Assembly (NCBI GenBank): GCA_029719485.1
Contig: CP120722.1
Location: forward strand, 2,294,001-2,358,000
Length of the DNA stretch: 64,000 bases
DNA from: Kiritimatiellota bacterium B12222
GTDB taxonomy: Bacteria > Verrucomicrobiota > Kiritimatiellia > SS1-B-03-39 > UBA6053
Reading direction: 5' to 3'
Made by a program: the position numbers and the translations under genes. Shown in pieces: positions 43,640 through 52,770 of the stretch; position 1 is the stretch's first letter, and each line of letters starts with the position of its first letter. The notes below the pieces were generated by a model. It saw only the letters and a list, made by a program, of their open reading frames with translations. It ran no database searches and had not been told where the DNA came from.

Positions 43640-43975
43640 ATGCTTTGGTTCAGTCTCATTTTGCTCGGTATCTTTATCGCCTCATTGCTTTGGTTTTATA
43701 ACCCGTGGGTACGCGATCGCCAGTTGTTGCAAGAGGGTTGGTCGGGAATGGAGGTTCAGTTGAAACGTCGGCATGATTTGATCCCCCCTTTGGTGGAGGT
43801 GAAAGCTCATTTACAGATGGCGCGACGTTATTACAATGGCTGCGTGCGCAACGATAACAATCGCATCGAGAAATTTCCCGGAGTGTTGTGTGCCGGTTGG
43901 CTTTCAGCAAAACCTGTGGATTATTTTGAAGTGGATTCCGCCACCGAAGCGCTTAGCCCTGAACACTCGTTTTAA
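43640..43975 (+). pseudogene. LemA-family protein with internal deletion
   Basis: 111 residues instead of the usual 180-200. The N-terminal part is normal: one helix, then LQEGWSGMEVQLKRRHDLIPPLVE. It passes at residues 54-60 directly to QMARRYYNGCVRNDNNRIEKFP, which in LemA comes about 70-80 residues later, and it ends as the family does (KPVDYFEVDSATEALSPEHSF). So the two long middle helices are missing in frame. A defective gene is the simplest reading, though the frame is open and a mini-LemA could be expressed. It stands directly before two DUF2207 genes, the usual LemA partners. Confidence 0.75.
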
Positions 43976-43976
43976 T

Positions 43977-45887
43977 ATGATGAAATCCATTCTTCTGTTT
44001 TGCCTATTTTTGCCGGTGCTACTGAGTGCCCGTGAAGAAATTTTGTCTTATAACGTGTTCATCGATGTACAGGCGGATAGTCGTTTGCTCATTGAAGAAC
44101 AAATCGAAGTACGGTCAGAAGGAGATCTCATCAAACGAGGAATTTTTCGCGATTTTCCTGTGAAGGTTGACGGTCCTGGAGGCATGACCACCCGGGTTGG
44201 ATTTCAGGTACATTCGGTGGAGCGGGATCACCAACCTGAACCGTGGAGGGTGGAGAACAAAGGCCGTATGAAGCGTGTGTATGCGGGGGATGCAGATGTT
44301 CTGTTGTCGCCCGGGATTTACATCTATACGTTTCGGTATGAGACGAGTCGGCAGTTGGGCTTTTTTGAGGATCAGGACGAGCTCTATTATAATGCCATAG
44401 GGACGGAGTGGGATTTTCCTGTTGAGCAGGCCACGGTACGCATTCGTTTTCCAGAGAATTTTGCTGATGTCGATGTGGCATGGGAGGTATGGACGGGAAG
44501 TAAGGGAAGCAAAGAGCAGCACGCGGAGATTCAACGTGTAGGAGCACGCGAGGTGATGATCACGACCACCCAAGCACTGGCACCCCAACAGGGGCTGACT
44601 TTTTCGATGGTTTGGCCCAAAGGATTGATACTTGAACCTACGCTGTGGGAAGAATGGACAAGATTTCTACAAGAAGATCTACAAAACAATCCTTACGTTT
44701 CTGTGGCGGGTGGGGGATTACTGCTGTCATTTATGTGTTATTTCTTCTTTTGGATTCTCTACGGACGAGATCCGTCTTCGGGTATCATTATTCCTCTGTA
44801 TCATGCCCCGCCAGGGGTGAGTCCTGCAGGCGCAAGATATTTGATGCGTATGGGTTATGATGCTACCTGTTTCGCGTCAACGGTGGTAAGTTTGGCGTCC
44901 AAGGGGCGCTTACGCATACATCAACCCGAACGCACCTCCGCAGGTTATGAACTGTGGAAAGAAACGCCACTGGATATTCCGCTCAGTGCTGAAGAGCAAA
45001 AAGTCTTTCAATTGTTGTTGGGCTCGAAGGAACGCTTTCAAGTGAAACAGGCGAATTATCGAAAACTACAATTGGCAAGAAAGGCCGTGGAAGAGGTATG
45101 CAAAGAACAATATTTAGGCAGTCACTTCCTCAGCAATGGGAAGTGTTTGATTCCCGGGATCTTGGTGATTCTCGGTACCGTGGGAGCTTTTGCATGGTTG
45201 TCTCAAACGGAAGAGGTGATTTTTTTATTAGTGTGGCTGAGCGTTTGGAGTTTGGGGGTGATGGGCATCTTGAGTGTGCTCTCTCTCGCATGGAAAAAAG
45301 TTATTCAGGCCTTTGGGATGCGCCATTTGTTTGCTGCGCTGATGACCACGTGTTTTGCGATTCCTTTTGTGGTGGCCGAAGTGTTTGTCGGAGGACTGTT
45401 CGCTAGCCAAACCTCGGTCGTGGGCACCTGCTTGCTGTTGCTTCAGTATCCATTGGTGCTGTTGTTTGCAAAATGGATGAAGGCGCCGACGGAAGAAGGG
45501 CGTAAGCTTATGGATGCACTGGAGGGCTTAAAATTGTATTTGCAAACCGCGGAAGTCGATCGACTCCACAACATGCATGCCCCCCCACTGACGCCTGAAC
45601 ATTTTGATGCCATGTTGCCATATGCATTGGCGCTAGGGGTAGAGCAAAAGTGGGCTGAAACATTTGCCCATCGTCTGGCTTCGCTCAACGACCCACGATC
45701 AACAAATTATCATCCTCACTACTACAGTGGTCATGGATTTACATCCTTGGGGGCGATGTCCAGTGCTTTAGGGGCGGGCTTGGCTTCAAATTTATCTTCC
45801 GCTGCGGCCGCTCCTGGCGGACGTGGAAGTGGAGGAGGGGGATCGTCTGGTGGCGGTGGCGGCGGTGGTGGCGGAGGAGGCTGGTAA
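43977..45887 (+). CDS. DUF2207 membrane protein with poly-Gly tail (copy 1)
   Basis: 636 residues from the first of two adjacent ATGs after the LemA stop (a longer frame from 43836 is rejected). Signal peptide, an N-terminal DUF2207 beta domain (about 20-240: SYNVFIDVQADSRLLIEEQIEV, KRGIFRDFP), a helix near 245, a cytoplasmic winged-helix-like part (YLMRMGYDATCFASTVVSLASKGRLRI), two more helix pairs, and a C-terminus of Gly/Ser ending GGGGW. This family accompanies LemA; function unknown, probably cell-envelope. The end overlaps the next copy by 1 nt (TAATG). Confidence 0.85.
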   Translation: MMKSILLFCLFLPVLLSAREEILSYNVFIDVQADSRLLIEEQIEVRSEGDLIKRGIFRDFPVKVDGPGGMTTRVGFQVHSVERDHQPEPWRVENKGRMKRVYAGDADVLLSPGIYIYTFRYETSRQLGFFEDQDELYYNAIGTEWDFPVEQATVRIRFPENFADVDVAWEVWTGSKGSKEQHAEIQRVGAREVMITTTQALAPQQGLTFSMVWPKGLILEPTLWEEWTRFLQEDLQNNPYVSVAGGGLLLSFMCYFFFWILYGRDPSSGIIIPLYHAPPGVSPAGARYLMRMGYDATCFASTVVSLASKGRLRIHQPERTSAGYELWKETPLDIPLSAEEQKVFQLLLGSKERFQVKQANYRKLQLARKAVEEVCKEQYLGSHFLSNGKCLIPGILVILGTVGAFAWLSQTEEVIFLLVWLSVWSLGVMGILSVLSLAWKKVIQAFGMRHLFAALMTTCFAIPFVVAEVFVGGLFASQTSVVGTCLLLLQYPLVLLFAKWMKAPTEEGRKLMDALEGLKLYLQTAEVDRLHNMHAPPLTPEHFDAMLPYALALGVEQKWAETFAHRLASLNDPRSTNYHPHYYSGHGFTSLGAMSSALGAGLASNLSSAAAAPGGRGSGGGGSSGGGGGGGGGGGW

Positions 45888-47875
45888 TGCGTCTGATTCT
45901 GTTCTGGCTGTGTTTCAGTTTAACCCCATTGTTTGCTGAACTGTTTCAACAAATTGAATGGGTTGAGGCTTATGATGTGGATCTTGAGTTGCAGGAAGAT
46001 GGCGTCCTGCTGATTGAGGAATCGATTTTAATTCACAGTGCTGGTGGTCGGGTACGTCATGGGATTTATCGTGATTTTCCGTTGCGATCACCCAATGGTA
46101 AAGGTGGGACACAAGCCGTTACTTTTCAGTTGTTGGAGGTGACGGCTAATGAAGAAGCGGTGGCATGGCATTATGCCACTCAGGCTGAGGGGCTTCGTCT
46201 GTATATCGGAGATGAAAAGAAACTTTTTCCTCCCGGACTGCATGAATTTGGTATTCGATATCAAACAGATCGACAGGTGATTTATGGGAAAGAAGAAGAC
46301 CTGTTGCGATTGAATGCGATTGGACACAAGTGGTCTTTTCCCATTGAACAGGCTCATATTCGCATAAAGCTACCTGAGTCATTCGCAGGGCAGGAGGTTC
46401 AATTTCAGTGTTGGACGGGGGCGAAAGGGAGGCGAAAGCGCGAAGCAACTATGGAGAGAGTTTCCGATCGGGAATTTGTCATTACCCTGGAGAAACCCCT
46501 GTTTTCAAATGAAGGCATTACCTTTGAATTGATCTGGGAGGCCGGTCTGATTCATCCGGGGAATCTCTTTGTTCGTATGGGACGATTGTTAAAGTCGGAT
46601 TGGCGTCATCAAACGTTAATTCGCATTGCTGGGGGCGGGTTGTTGATGTCTTTTATGCTCTATTTCGTCTGTTGGATATGGGTGGGGCGTGATCGCAAAG
46701 CGTTCGTTGAGCCTCGTCCTGATCTGCCGGAGGGGATGGGAGCCGCCGCGGTACGCTATGTGATGAATATGGGCTATGACAATACTTGTTTGGCCACGGC
46801 ACTCACAGGGTTGGCCTCCAAAGGGCGTTTAGAGATTGTAGAACACAAGCGGGGGGTGTTTACCTTACGCAAAGGGGAAGCTCAAGGATATCGCATTTAC
46901 TTAGAAGAAAAGTGGTTTCTTGAAGACCTTTTTGATGACGGGAAGAGTACGGTGCCACTGAAAGGAAAGGGGGCCGAAAAACTTATTTTGGGTAAAGCAT
47001 CGGTGGAACAAGCATTGAAACAAAATTGGGGCCACACCTTTAGGACTCATCGCAGGTTTTTAGTGCCTGGGATTCTTTGTGGATGCTTTACGGCGATAAA
47101 ATATGGGGATGAGGCCTATTCAAGTGATTACAGCATTACGTTGCTTTTACTTCTCATTTGGATGGTGTCGGCTGTTTCCTTGGTTCCTTCATTCAAAACC
47201 CGGTTGGCTTCGAGAAACTACCGCATTCATCACTGGTTACAGAAAGGACTGTTGCTCTTTGGAGGAATCTTGTGGGGGATGCTCGGATTTTGGATCATGA
47301 AGTGGATGGCGGTGTACAGTTCGTGGAATGGTACATTTTTATTGGTGGCCCAATTCCCCCTCTTGCTCTTATTTCAACGACTGATGAAAGCACCCACGAA
47401 AACAGGTAAACCTCTTCGGGATCACTTGGCCGGGGTTGAAAAGTTTTTAAAACAAGGACACTTGCAGGAGGCCTTGCGCGAGGAGCGACTCACGAGCTCA
47501 GAGGCGCTGGCCATGTATCCCTATGCCTTGGCGTTTGGAGTGGAGAATCAATGGTTGAAAGATCTGAAAGTGGCCCTTGCAGAGGGATTGTTGCTCGGAT
47601 TAGATGAACTTACGATTCCTGGCTATCGTGGGGCCGAAATCTCTGGAGCGGAAGCGGGCATTTATGGGCTGCGTTATCGTTTCTATTCCCGCATTTATGG
47701 GGTGGGTGTTTGGGGGGGCGTTGTGTTGGCCTATGGAAGTACAAACGGGTCGGGTTTTTTGAGTGATGGGAGCAGTCACGGTGCTGGTGGTGGTGGATTT
47801 TCTGGTGGCGGAGGTGGAGGTGGTGGAGGCTTCTCTGGTGGAGGCGGCGGTGGAGGTGGAGGAGGGGGCTGGTAA
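45887..47875 (+). CDS. DUF2207 membrane protein with poly-Gly tail (copy 2)
   Basis: 662 residues, same layout as the previous gene: signal peptide, DUF2207 domain (AYDVDLELQEDGVLLIEESILIH, RHGIYRDFPLRSPNG), helix, regulatory-like segment (YVMNMGYDNTCLATALTGLASKGRLEI), helices, and a longer Gly-rich tail with SGGGGGGGGGFSGGG before GGGW. Clearly a tandem duplicate diverged to moderate identity. Translation is coupled through TAATG. Confidence 0.85.
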   Translation: MRLILFWLCFSLTPLFAELFQQIEWVEAYDVDLELQEDGVLLIEESILIHSAGGRVRHGIYRDFPLRSPNGKGGTQAVTFQLLEVTANEEAVAWHYATQAEGLRLYIGDEKKLFPPGLHEFGIRYQTDRQVIYGKEEDLLRLNAIGHKWSFPIEQAHIRIKLPESFAGQEVQFQCWTGAKGRRKREATMERVSDREFVITLEKPLFSNEGITFELIWEAGLIHPGNLFVRMGRLLKSDWRHQTLIRIAGGGLLMSFMLYFVCWIWVGRDRKAFVEPRPDLPEGMGAAAVRYVMNMGYDNTCLATALTGLASKGRLEIVEHKRGVFTLRKGEAQGYRIYLEEKWFLEDLFDDGKSTVPLKGKGAEKLILGKASVEQALKQNWGHTFRTHRRFLVPGILCGCFTAIKYGDEAYSSDYSITLLLLLIWMVSAVSLVPSFKTRLASRNYRIHHWLQKGLLLFGGILWGMLGFWIMKWMAVYSSWNGTFLLVAQFPLLLLFQRLMKAPTKTGKPLRDHLAGVEKFLKQGHLQEALREERLTSSEALAMYPYALAFGVENQWLKDLKVALAEGLLLGLDELTIPGYRGAEISGAEAGIYGLRYRFYSRIYGVGVWGGVVLAYGSTNGSGFLSDGSSHGAGGGGFSGGGGGGGGGFSGGGGGGGGGGGW

Positions 47876-48011
47876 TGCTCTTGAACCACCCGCGCAAAGG
47901 CGTCTTCGTGGAAAACGAGGTCTGTGATTATCGAGGAAGGGGCGGATGGGCGTGTGACAAGCCGTGATTGCGCTTGGATATAGCGCGGGAGTGGGATAAG
48001 GGAATGCTCTC

Positions 48012-48557
48012 ATGAATTTTGAAGCTCCTTTTGTCTCTATTTACTGTGGTGTCCTGCTGTTGGCGTTGTATGGCCTGTGCCTGCTGAAGCCGGACGCGAC
48101 TTTTTCGGCCTTTCGACGCTTTGCCCGTTCGGTGTGGCCGGGTCGGATATTGGTGGCGATCTGCCTGATATGGTTTGCACTGAAGCTCAATAACGTGGAT
48201 GTTGGACGCTTTAATGAACTCAAAAAAGCGTTGTGGGTTGCGGTACCTGCGGTTTTTTACCTGATCATTACCTTTATTCCTGATTTGTTGTCGGTGCGTG
48301 GGATCTGTTTATTCATGTTGTTGGCGGGTCAATCGATCTTAATTGCCGTACGGTGGCAAGAGCCTTTGGCTTCCTATGCAGTGGGCTTGTTGGTGTATGC
48401 GTTGATCATCAAAAGTATGTTTTTGGTGGTGTATCCCCATTATTGGATTCGAAGTATTCAGAAGCTGGAAACGAATCTGAAATTACGCAAAATCGCCCTA
48501 TTCTCTGGAGTAGGGATGTCGGTGGTACTAATCCTATGTGGTGTGCTTTCTTTCTGA
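48012..48557 (+). CDS. Small multi-pass membrane protein
   Basis: 181 residues with five predicted helices (about 10-28, 43-62, 70-90, 95-112, 120-142, 160-180), no signature motif. Its last codons run close to the phosphopantetheinyl transferase start at 48565, so the two are likely one transcript. Confidence 0.6.
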   Translation: MNFEAPFVSIYCGVLLLALYGLCLLKPDATFSAFRRFARSVWPGRILVAICLIWFALKLNNVDVGRFNELKKALWVAVPAVFYLIITFIPDLLSVRGICLFMLLAGQSILIAVRWQEPLASYAVGLLVYALIIKSMFLVVYPHYWIRSIQKLETNLKLRKIALFSGVGMSVVLILCGVLSF

Positions 48558-48564
48558 GGCGAGG

Positions 48565-49239
48565 ATGATCCCGGGTTTTCCTGAGATCGGAAAGAGAGAG
48601 TTGCAGGACTTCCGGGAGTCGGAAGACCTGATTACCTTGGTGTTTCCACTAGAAAAGCAACGGGTGCGTACCTTTTTTTCTCATGAGATCTTGAGTCCTC
48701 AAGAAATTTGTCGTTTGAAAAAATTTCAATTTGAATCGGATCAGCTGGGGTTTTTGGCTGGACGGGGATTGTTGAGAAGTGTGCTCCACGCGTGGACGGG
48801 TTTGCCCCGTGTGGATCTAAGATTGGGGCCACAGGGAAAACCCTTTTGTCACCATGTAGATGCGCCTTATTTTAATCTTAGTCATGGGGGCGGCACCTTG
48901 GTGCTTTCACTTTGTCAGAGTGTGGAGCTTGGGGTGGATGTGGAAAGTCAGCATCGTGATCTACCTTATACCGCATTGGCCAAGCGCTATTATTCAGAGG
49001 CGGAGCAAGTGGGGGTTTGGGATGAGGGCAAGGAGGCCTTTTTAAAGATTTGGACCCGCAAAGAGGCGCGCCTCAAAGCCTCGGGGCATGGGCTGACGGT
49101 AGATGTCAAAGCTGTAGATACGACCTGTGCAGATGGCTGGCAGTATGTGGATTTAGCGCCCGGCGCGGGGCTGCATGGGTGCATTGCCTACGAAGGAGAG
49201 GCACGGAAGATGCGGGTCTTCCATGCCACTTCGGTTTAG
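48565..49239 (+). CDS. 4'-phosphopantetheinyl transferase (Sfp-like)
   Basis: 224 residues from the ATG at 48565 with GAGG upstream (a GTG frame from 48538 overlaps the membrane gene). Sfp-type motifs: FNLSHGG (103-109), GVDVE (123-127) with the magnesium Asp/Glu, and IWTRKEARLKASG (162-174). Transfers phosphopantetheine from CoA to acyl or peptidyl carrier proteins. Whether it serves fatty acid ACP or a secondary pathway is not shown. Confidence 0.9.
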   Translation: MIPGFPEIGKRELQDFRESEDLITLVFPLEKQRVRTFFSHEILSPQEICRLKKFQFESDQLGFLAGRGLLRSVLHAWTGLPRVDLRLGPQGKPFCHHVDAPYFNLSHGGGTLVLSLCQSVELGVDVESQHRDLPYTALAKRYYSEAEQVGVWDEGKEAFLKIWTRKEARLKASGHGLTVDVKAVDTTCADGWQYVDLAPGAGLHGCIAYEGEARKMRVFHATSV

Positions 49240-50210
49240 GATTGGCTTGGGTCCGAAGGCAGAGACTGTTCTTCGCGGGGCGCGGGTTGGGGGGCATCTT
49301 CCCACCAGTGTTTCAGCCAAGCGACACAGGACTGTAATTCTTCAAAGGTGGCGCGGGGAGAGGGTTCAATCACCAGAGGTAATTCCATGAGGGAGTAGGG
49401 ACGGAAACGTTCCAGACCCAGCTCACCATCGGGAGGCATCACATGATCCTGAAGTTTGTCGGCCACATCATGAACATGCAATCCGCCAAGGCAGGGGGTG
49501 AGGCGCTCTAACCAACGCATATGATTGATGAATCCAAGGTTTTCCCGAATTTGGCCGTGTCCCATGTCATGCCAATATTTTAATTTGGGATGTTGGAATT
49601 CTTGTACCAATTGTTCCATTTCGCCTTCGTTGGGCACGGCTTCGAGGGTGGGCAGGTTTTCCAGTCCCAATTCTACGTTCAACTGTTCGGCGTGAGGTAA
49701 TAAATACTCTAAGGCTTTACGGACTTGGTCTAAATGTTTTCCCACGCGTTTATCTCGTTCTTTAATGAACTTCATGAACTGCTTTTCGTAGCGTGGAGAG
49801 TTAAATTGATTCCGTGCGACCAGATCCATGAGGTCACGGGTAGAGGTTTTGCGCTGTTGTACATATCCACAGTGAATGACCACGATTTTAGCGTTAATAT
49901 CTGCAGCAAATTGCATGGTGCGCAGGGTGTGTTGCACGGCTAATTCGTGTACGCGTTGATCCAAATCTGCAAAAGTCCAGAGTTCGGGATGCCCGCGCGG
50001 AGCTCCCATGGGGACGGGGCAGTAATTATGCACGCTGTTGACGGTGATGGTGCCGGCATCGAGCATGGCTTCGATGCCGGGGAGTAAATCTACCCGGGTG
50101 TCGTAGCCTAATTCCATACGGGAGAGCCCGAGTTGAAGAACTTCTTCTACCATGGCTTCCCCCGTTTTATGTCGGGAGGCATTCCATCTTGTGCTTACTG
50201 CTAAATCCAT
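49236..50210 (-). CDS. Sugar phosphate isomerase/epimerase-like TIM barrel (AP endonuclease family 2)
   Basis: 324 residues. Barrel strands with likely metal ligands: ITVNSVHNYCPVP, VVIHCGYVQ, ELGLENLPTLEAVPNEGEMEQL (Glu), YWHDMGHGQIREN (His, Asp, His) and GLHVHDVADK. Those are the pattern of xylose-isomerase-like barrels acting on sugars or inositols. Substrate unknown. Convergent with the phosphopantetheinyl transferase gene, stops overlapping by 4 bp. Confidence 0.85.
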   Translation of the reverse strand: MDLAVSTRWNASRHKTGEAMVEEVLQLGLSRMELGYDTRVDLLPGIEAMLDAGTITVNSVHNYCPVPMGAPRGHPELWTFADLDQRVHELAVQHTLRTMQFAADINAKIVVIHCGYVQQRKTSTRDLMDLVARNQFNSPRYEKQFMKFIKERDKRVGKHLDQVRKALEYLLPHAEQLNVELGLENLPTLEAVPNEGEMEQLVQEFQHPKLKYWHDMGHGQIRENLGFINHMRWLERLTPCLGGLHVHDVADKLQDHVMPPDGELGLERFRPYSLMELPLVIEPSPRATFEELQSCVAWLKHWWEDAPQPAPREEQSLPSDPSQS

Positions 50211-50344
50211 ATTCTTTTACTGTGGTGATCAACTTTTCAGGACTCTTATGAAGAGTTTTACTGATGATGCGAAAATCTATGATAGGGGACCTATCGCGAA
50301 ACCGCAAGCGGGTACAGCCTATTTTTACCCCTGATTTCAGGGGT

Positions 50345-52093
50345 TTAGATGGTAGAATGATAGGATTGTTTTTGGGTGACCCTGAGAATTTCTTCGACAG
50401 AGGTTTGACCATGGAGCACCATGTTCCATCCCTTTTGACGTAAACTGGTGAGACCTTTTTTCTCGGCGACTTCTCTGATGATATTTGCGGGTTTGTTGCT
50501 GATGATTTCAACCCGAACGTCGTCGTCGATCATCATGATTTCATGCAGGGCGGTACGTCCGTGGTAACCGGTATAATTGCAGTCGGCACAACCGGTACCT
50601 TTGCGGATTCCGGAGAGATCAAGCTCGGGGCCGAATTGGGCTTGGAGTTCGGGGAGTAAGGGCGGATCCAAGCTGTCGGGCACTGCACATTTGGGACAAA
50701 TTCGACGAACCAATCGTTGGGCGATGACGCCTTCCAAACAAGAACTGACCAAGTAGGGTTCAATGCCCATGTCGACCAAACGGGTAACCGCACTGGGGGC
50801 ATCGTTGGTGTGAAGGGTACTCAAAACCAAGTGACCGGTGAGTGAGGCGCGTACTGCAATGTCGGCGGTTTCCGCATCGCGAATCTCACCAATAAGTACG
50901 ATGTCGGGATCGTGACGCAAAATAGAACGCAAAATACTGGCAAAGGTGAGGCCAATTTTGGAATGAACTTGTAGTTGGCTGATGCCTTCCATTTGATATT
51001 CAATGGGATCTTCTACGGTGATGATTTTCACCTCATCGCTTTTGAGTTCATTGAGCATGGCGTAGAGGGTGGTGGTTTTGCCACTTCCGGTGGGTCCGGT
51101 CAGCAAGACGATACCATGGGGCAGTGCGCCCAAGTATTTGATCATGGGCAAATCTTCGTCTTGGATGCCCAGGTGCGCGAGTGAAATACTCATGCTGCCT
51201 CGACTGAGGATACGCATATTGACCGTTTCTCCGTGACGTGTGGGTAAAACGGATACCCGCAAATCAAATTCTTCATTGATGGCCCGAACTTTGATGCGTC
51301 CATCATGGGGTTTGCGTTTTTCAGCAATGTCCATATTGGCCATGCTTTTAATACAGCTGGCGATGGAGCGTTTGAGTTTGGCAATGCCTTCGGGCAAGGG
51401 TACTTTTTGGAGTAGTCCGTCAATGCGGTAACGTAAAACCACATGATCTTCGAAGGGCTCAATATGAATATCCGTTGCCCGCATTTTAATGGCTTCGAGA
51501 ATGATGTTGTGCACGAATTCAATCATGCCGGCTTCTTCGGAGCCCTCTCCAATGTCCGCACCTTCAAAACTCAGCTCGTCCAGTTCTGTGGTGGTGATGA
51601 TCTCGTGAATATTTTGCGCTCCCAGTCCATAAAAATGGCTCAGGGCTTTGAGCAGTTCACTTTCCAATACGAATACCCAACGAATTTGACCGCCCAGCAA
51701 CATTTTCAGGCTGTCTTCCATCATGGATTCAGGCATGACCGAGCTGGCCAAGGTGATGATGTTTGCGTCATTTTGCACGGGCATAACTTGATAGCGCAGT
51801 GCGGTTTTGGCTTTGATCTTTGCGGTTAACTCATCGGTAACTTCAAACTCATGCAGGCCTTTGAAGGGAATGTGGGTGATGTCAGATAATTCCCGCAAAA
51901 TTTCCGCTTCGGTTGCCATTTGGTTGGACTGCAACAGTTCGCCAGGATTGGTGCCACTGAGTTGGGCTTGCTGTTGAATGCGGGTCCAGTCTTCAAAGGC
52001 CACTTTTCCCTTTTCTACCCATCGATGCCCGAGCTCCCTCCACGCGGATTCGGGACTGGGGCGCATACTGTTGGCATAGGGAGAGTCATTCAT
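50345..52093 (-). CDS. pilB: PilB/GspE-type assembly ATPase
   Basis: 582 residues: N-terminal GspE domain (about 20-160), core ATPase with Walker A GPTGSGKTT (333-341), Asp boxes EDPIEY and HDPDIVLIGEIRD (Walker B), a His box (LSTLHTNDAPSAV), and a zinc tetracysteine at Cys466, Cys469, Cys502 and Cys505. Powers pilus or pseudopilus assembly at the inner membrane. It ends the operon; its start overlaps the PilP-like gene (ATGA). A short stem (50327-50344) follows the stop but has no T-run. Confidence 0.93.
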   Translation of the reverse strand: MNDSPYANSMRPSPESAWRELGHRWVEKGKVAFEDWTRIQQQAQLSGTNPGELLQSNQMATEAEILRELSDITHIPFKGLHEFEVTDELTAKIKAKTALRYQVMPVQNDANIITLASSVMPESMMEDSLKMLLGGQIRWVFVLESELLKALSHFYGLGAQNIHEIITTTELDELSFEGADIGEGSEEAGMIEFVHNIILEAIKMRATDIHIEPFEDHVVLRYRIDGLLQKVPLPEGIAKLKRSIASCIKSMANMDIAEKRKPHDGRIKVRAINEEFDLRVSVLPTRHGETVNMRILSRGSMSISLAHLGIQDEDLPMIKYLGALPHGIVLLTGPTGSGKTTTLYAMLNELKSDEVKIITVEDPIEYQMEGISQLQVHSKIGLTFASILRSILRHDPDIVLIGEIRDAETADIAVRASLTGHLVLSTLHTNDAPSAVTRLVDMGIEPYLVSSCLEGVIAQRLVRRICPKCAVPDSLDPPLLPELQAQFGPELDLSGIRKGTGCADCNYTGYHGRTALHEIMMIDDDVRVEIISNKPANIIREVAEKKGLTSLRQKGWNMVLHGQTSVEEILRVTQKQSYHSTI

Positions 52094-52770
52094 AAGGGGA
52101 CCTCAAACTTTTGCGACTTCCCTCTAGGAAGCGAAATGCGGGGGTTGTCTGCTTGCTGAAGTTGGATTTGCTCGGGCGTAATCTCTATAACCGTGAACAC
52201 GTCAACTTTATCTCCCACTTTGACAAAGGGACTGCGATCTTGTTCCATTATCGAAACCAAGGCCACTGTGCTGTGATCGGGTCGGGTTAACATCCCTTGA
52301 TAGGTTAAGGTCAACGGACGCATCACCTTTTCTATCAGAGGTACTGACGCACTTTGTTGCGCGCTTGGCGGGCGATTAGGCAAAGGGCTTGAGGGGGGCG
52401 GGGTGACTCCGGTTGCGGTGTTTTGTGGAGGACGCTGTGGGGAAATTCGAGGGGGGATTGCTGCGGTTTTAGGAGCTTTATTCCGTGGGGAACGTGCTTT
52501 TGGCGGTTCTCTATAAAAGGGATTGGGGATATCTCCTGGAGTTAAATACACCTGTTGGCTTTCTAAAACCTCACTCAGAGAGGCGGGGATTACGGGAGCG
52601 GCTTCCCTTTTTCGTGCTTCTCCGAGGGGGAGAGGCGGCGTTTTTTGAGGTGTCAAAAAGGTCCAGCTAAACCAACATACACTGATGAAAAACACAGTCA
52701 CGGCGGTGAAGGCGACCGCCTGGGGATCTCCGTGTTTGAGGGCCTTAAAATGTTTGATGGGAGAGGGCAT
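52090..52770 (-). CDS. PilP/GspC-like pilus assembly protein
   Basis: 226 residues: one helix (about 20-40), a long Pro/Gln-rich linker (60-145) and a C-terminal small beta domain (about 155-226: LTYQGMLTRPDHSTVALVSI, VKVGDKVDVFTVIEITPEQIQL), the size and pattern of the homology-region fold of PilP and GspC that contacts the secretin. Overlaps pilB by ATGA and the PilO-like gene by 1 nt. Confidence 0.75.
   Translation of the reverse strand: MPSPIKHFKALKHGDPQAVAFTAVTVFFISVCWFSWTFLTPQKTPPLPLGEARKREAAPVIPASLSEVLESQQVYLTPGDIPNPFYREPPKARSPRNKAPKTAAIPPRISPQRPPQNTATGVTPPPSSPLPNRPPSAQQSASVPLIEKVMRPLTLTYQGMLTRPDHSTVALVSIMEQDRSPFVKVGDKVDVFTVIEITPEQIQLQQADNPRISLPRGKSQKFEVPL

Noticed and set aside
43542..43763. 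73-codon plus-strand frame overlapping the LemA start
   Set aside because: Different frame from LemA, no family likeness; the LemA frame explains the region.
45815..45885. GGT/GGC-rich tandem DNA repeats here and at 47780-47870
   Set aside because: They encode the Gly-rich tails of the DUF2207 proteins; not separate repeats.
50327..50344. Terminator after pilB
   Set aside because: A 7-bp stem follows the stop but there is no T-run on the minus strand.
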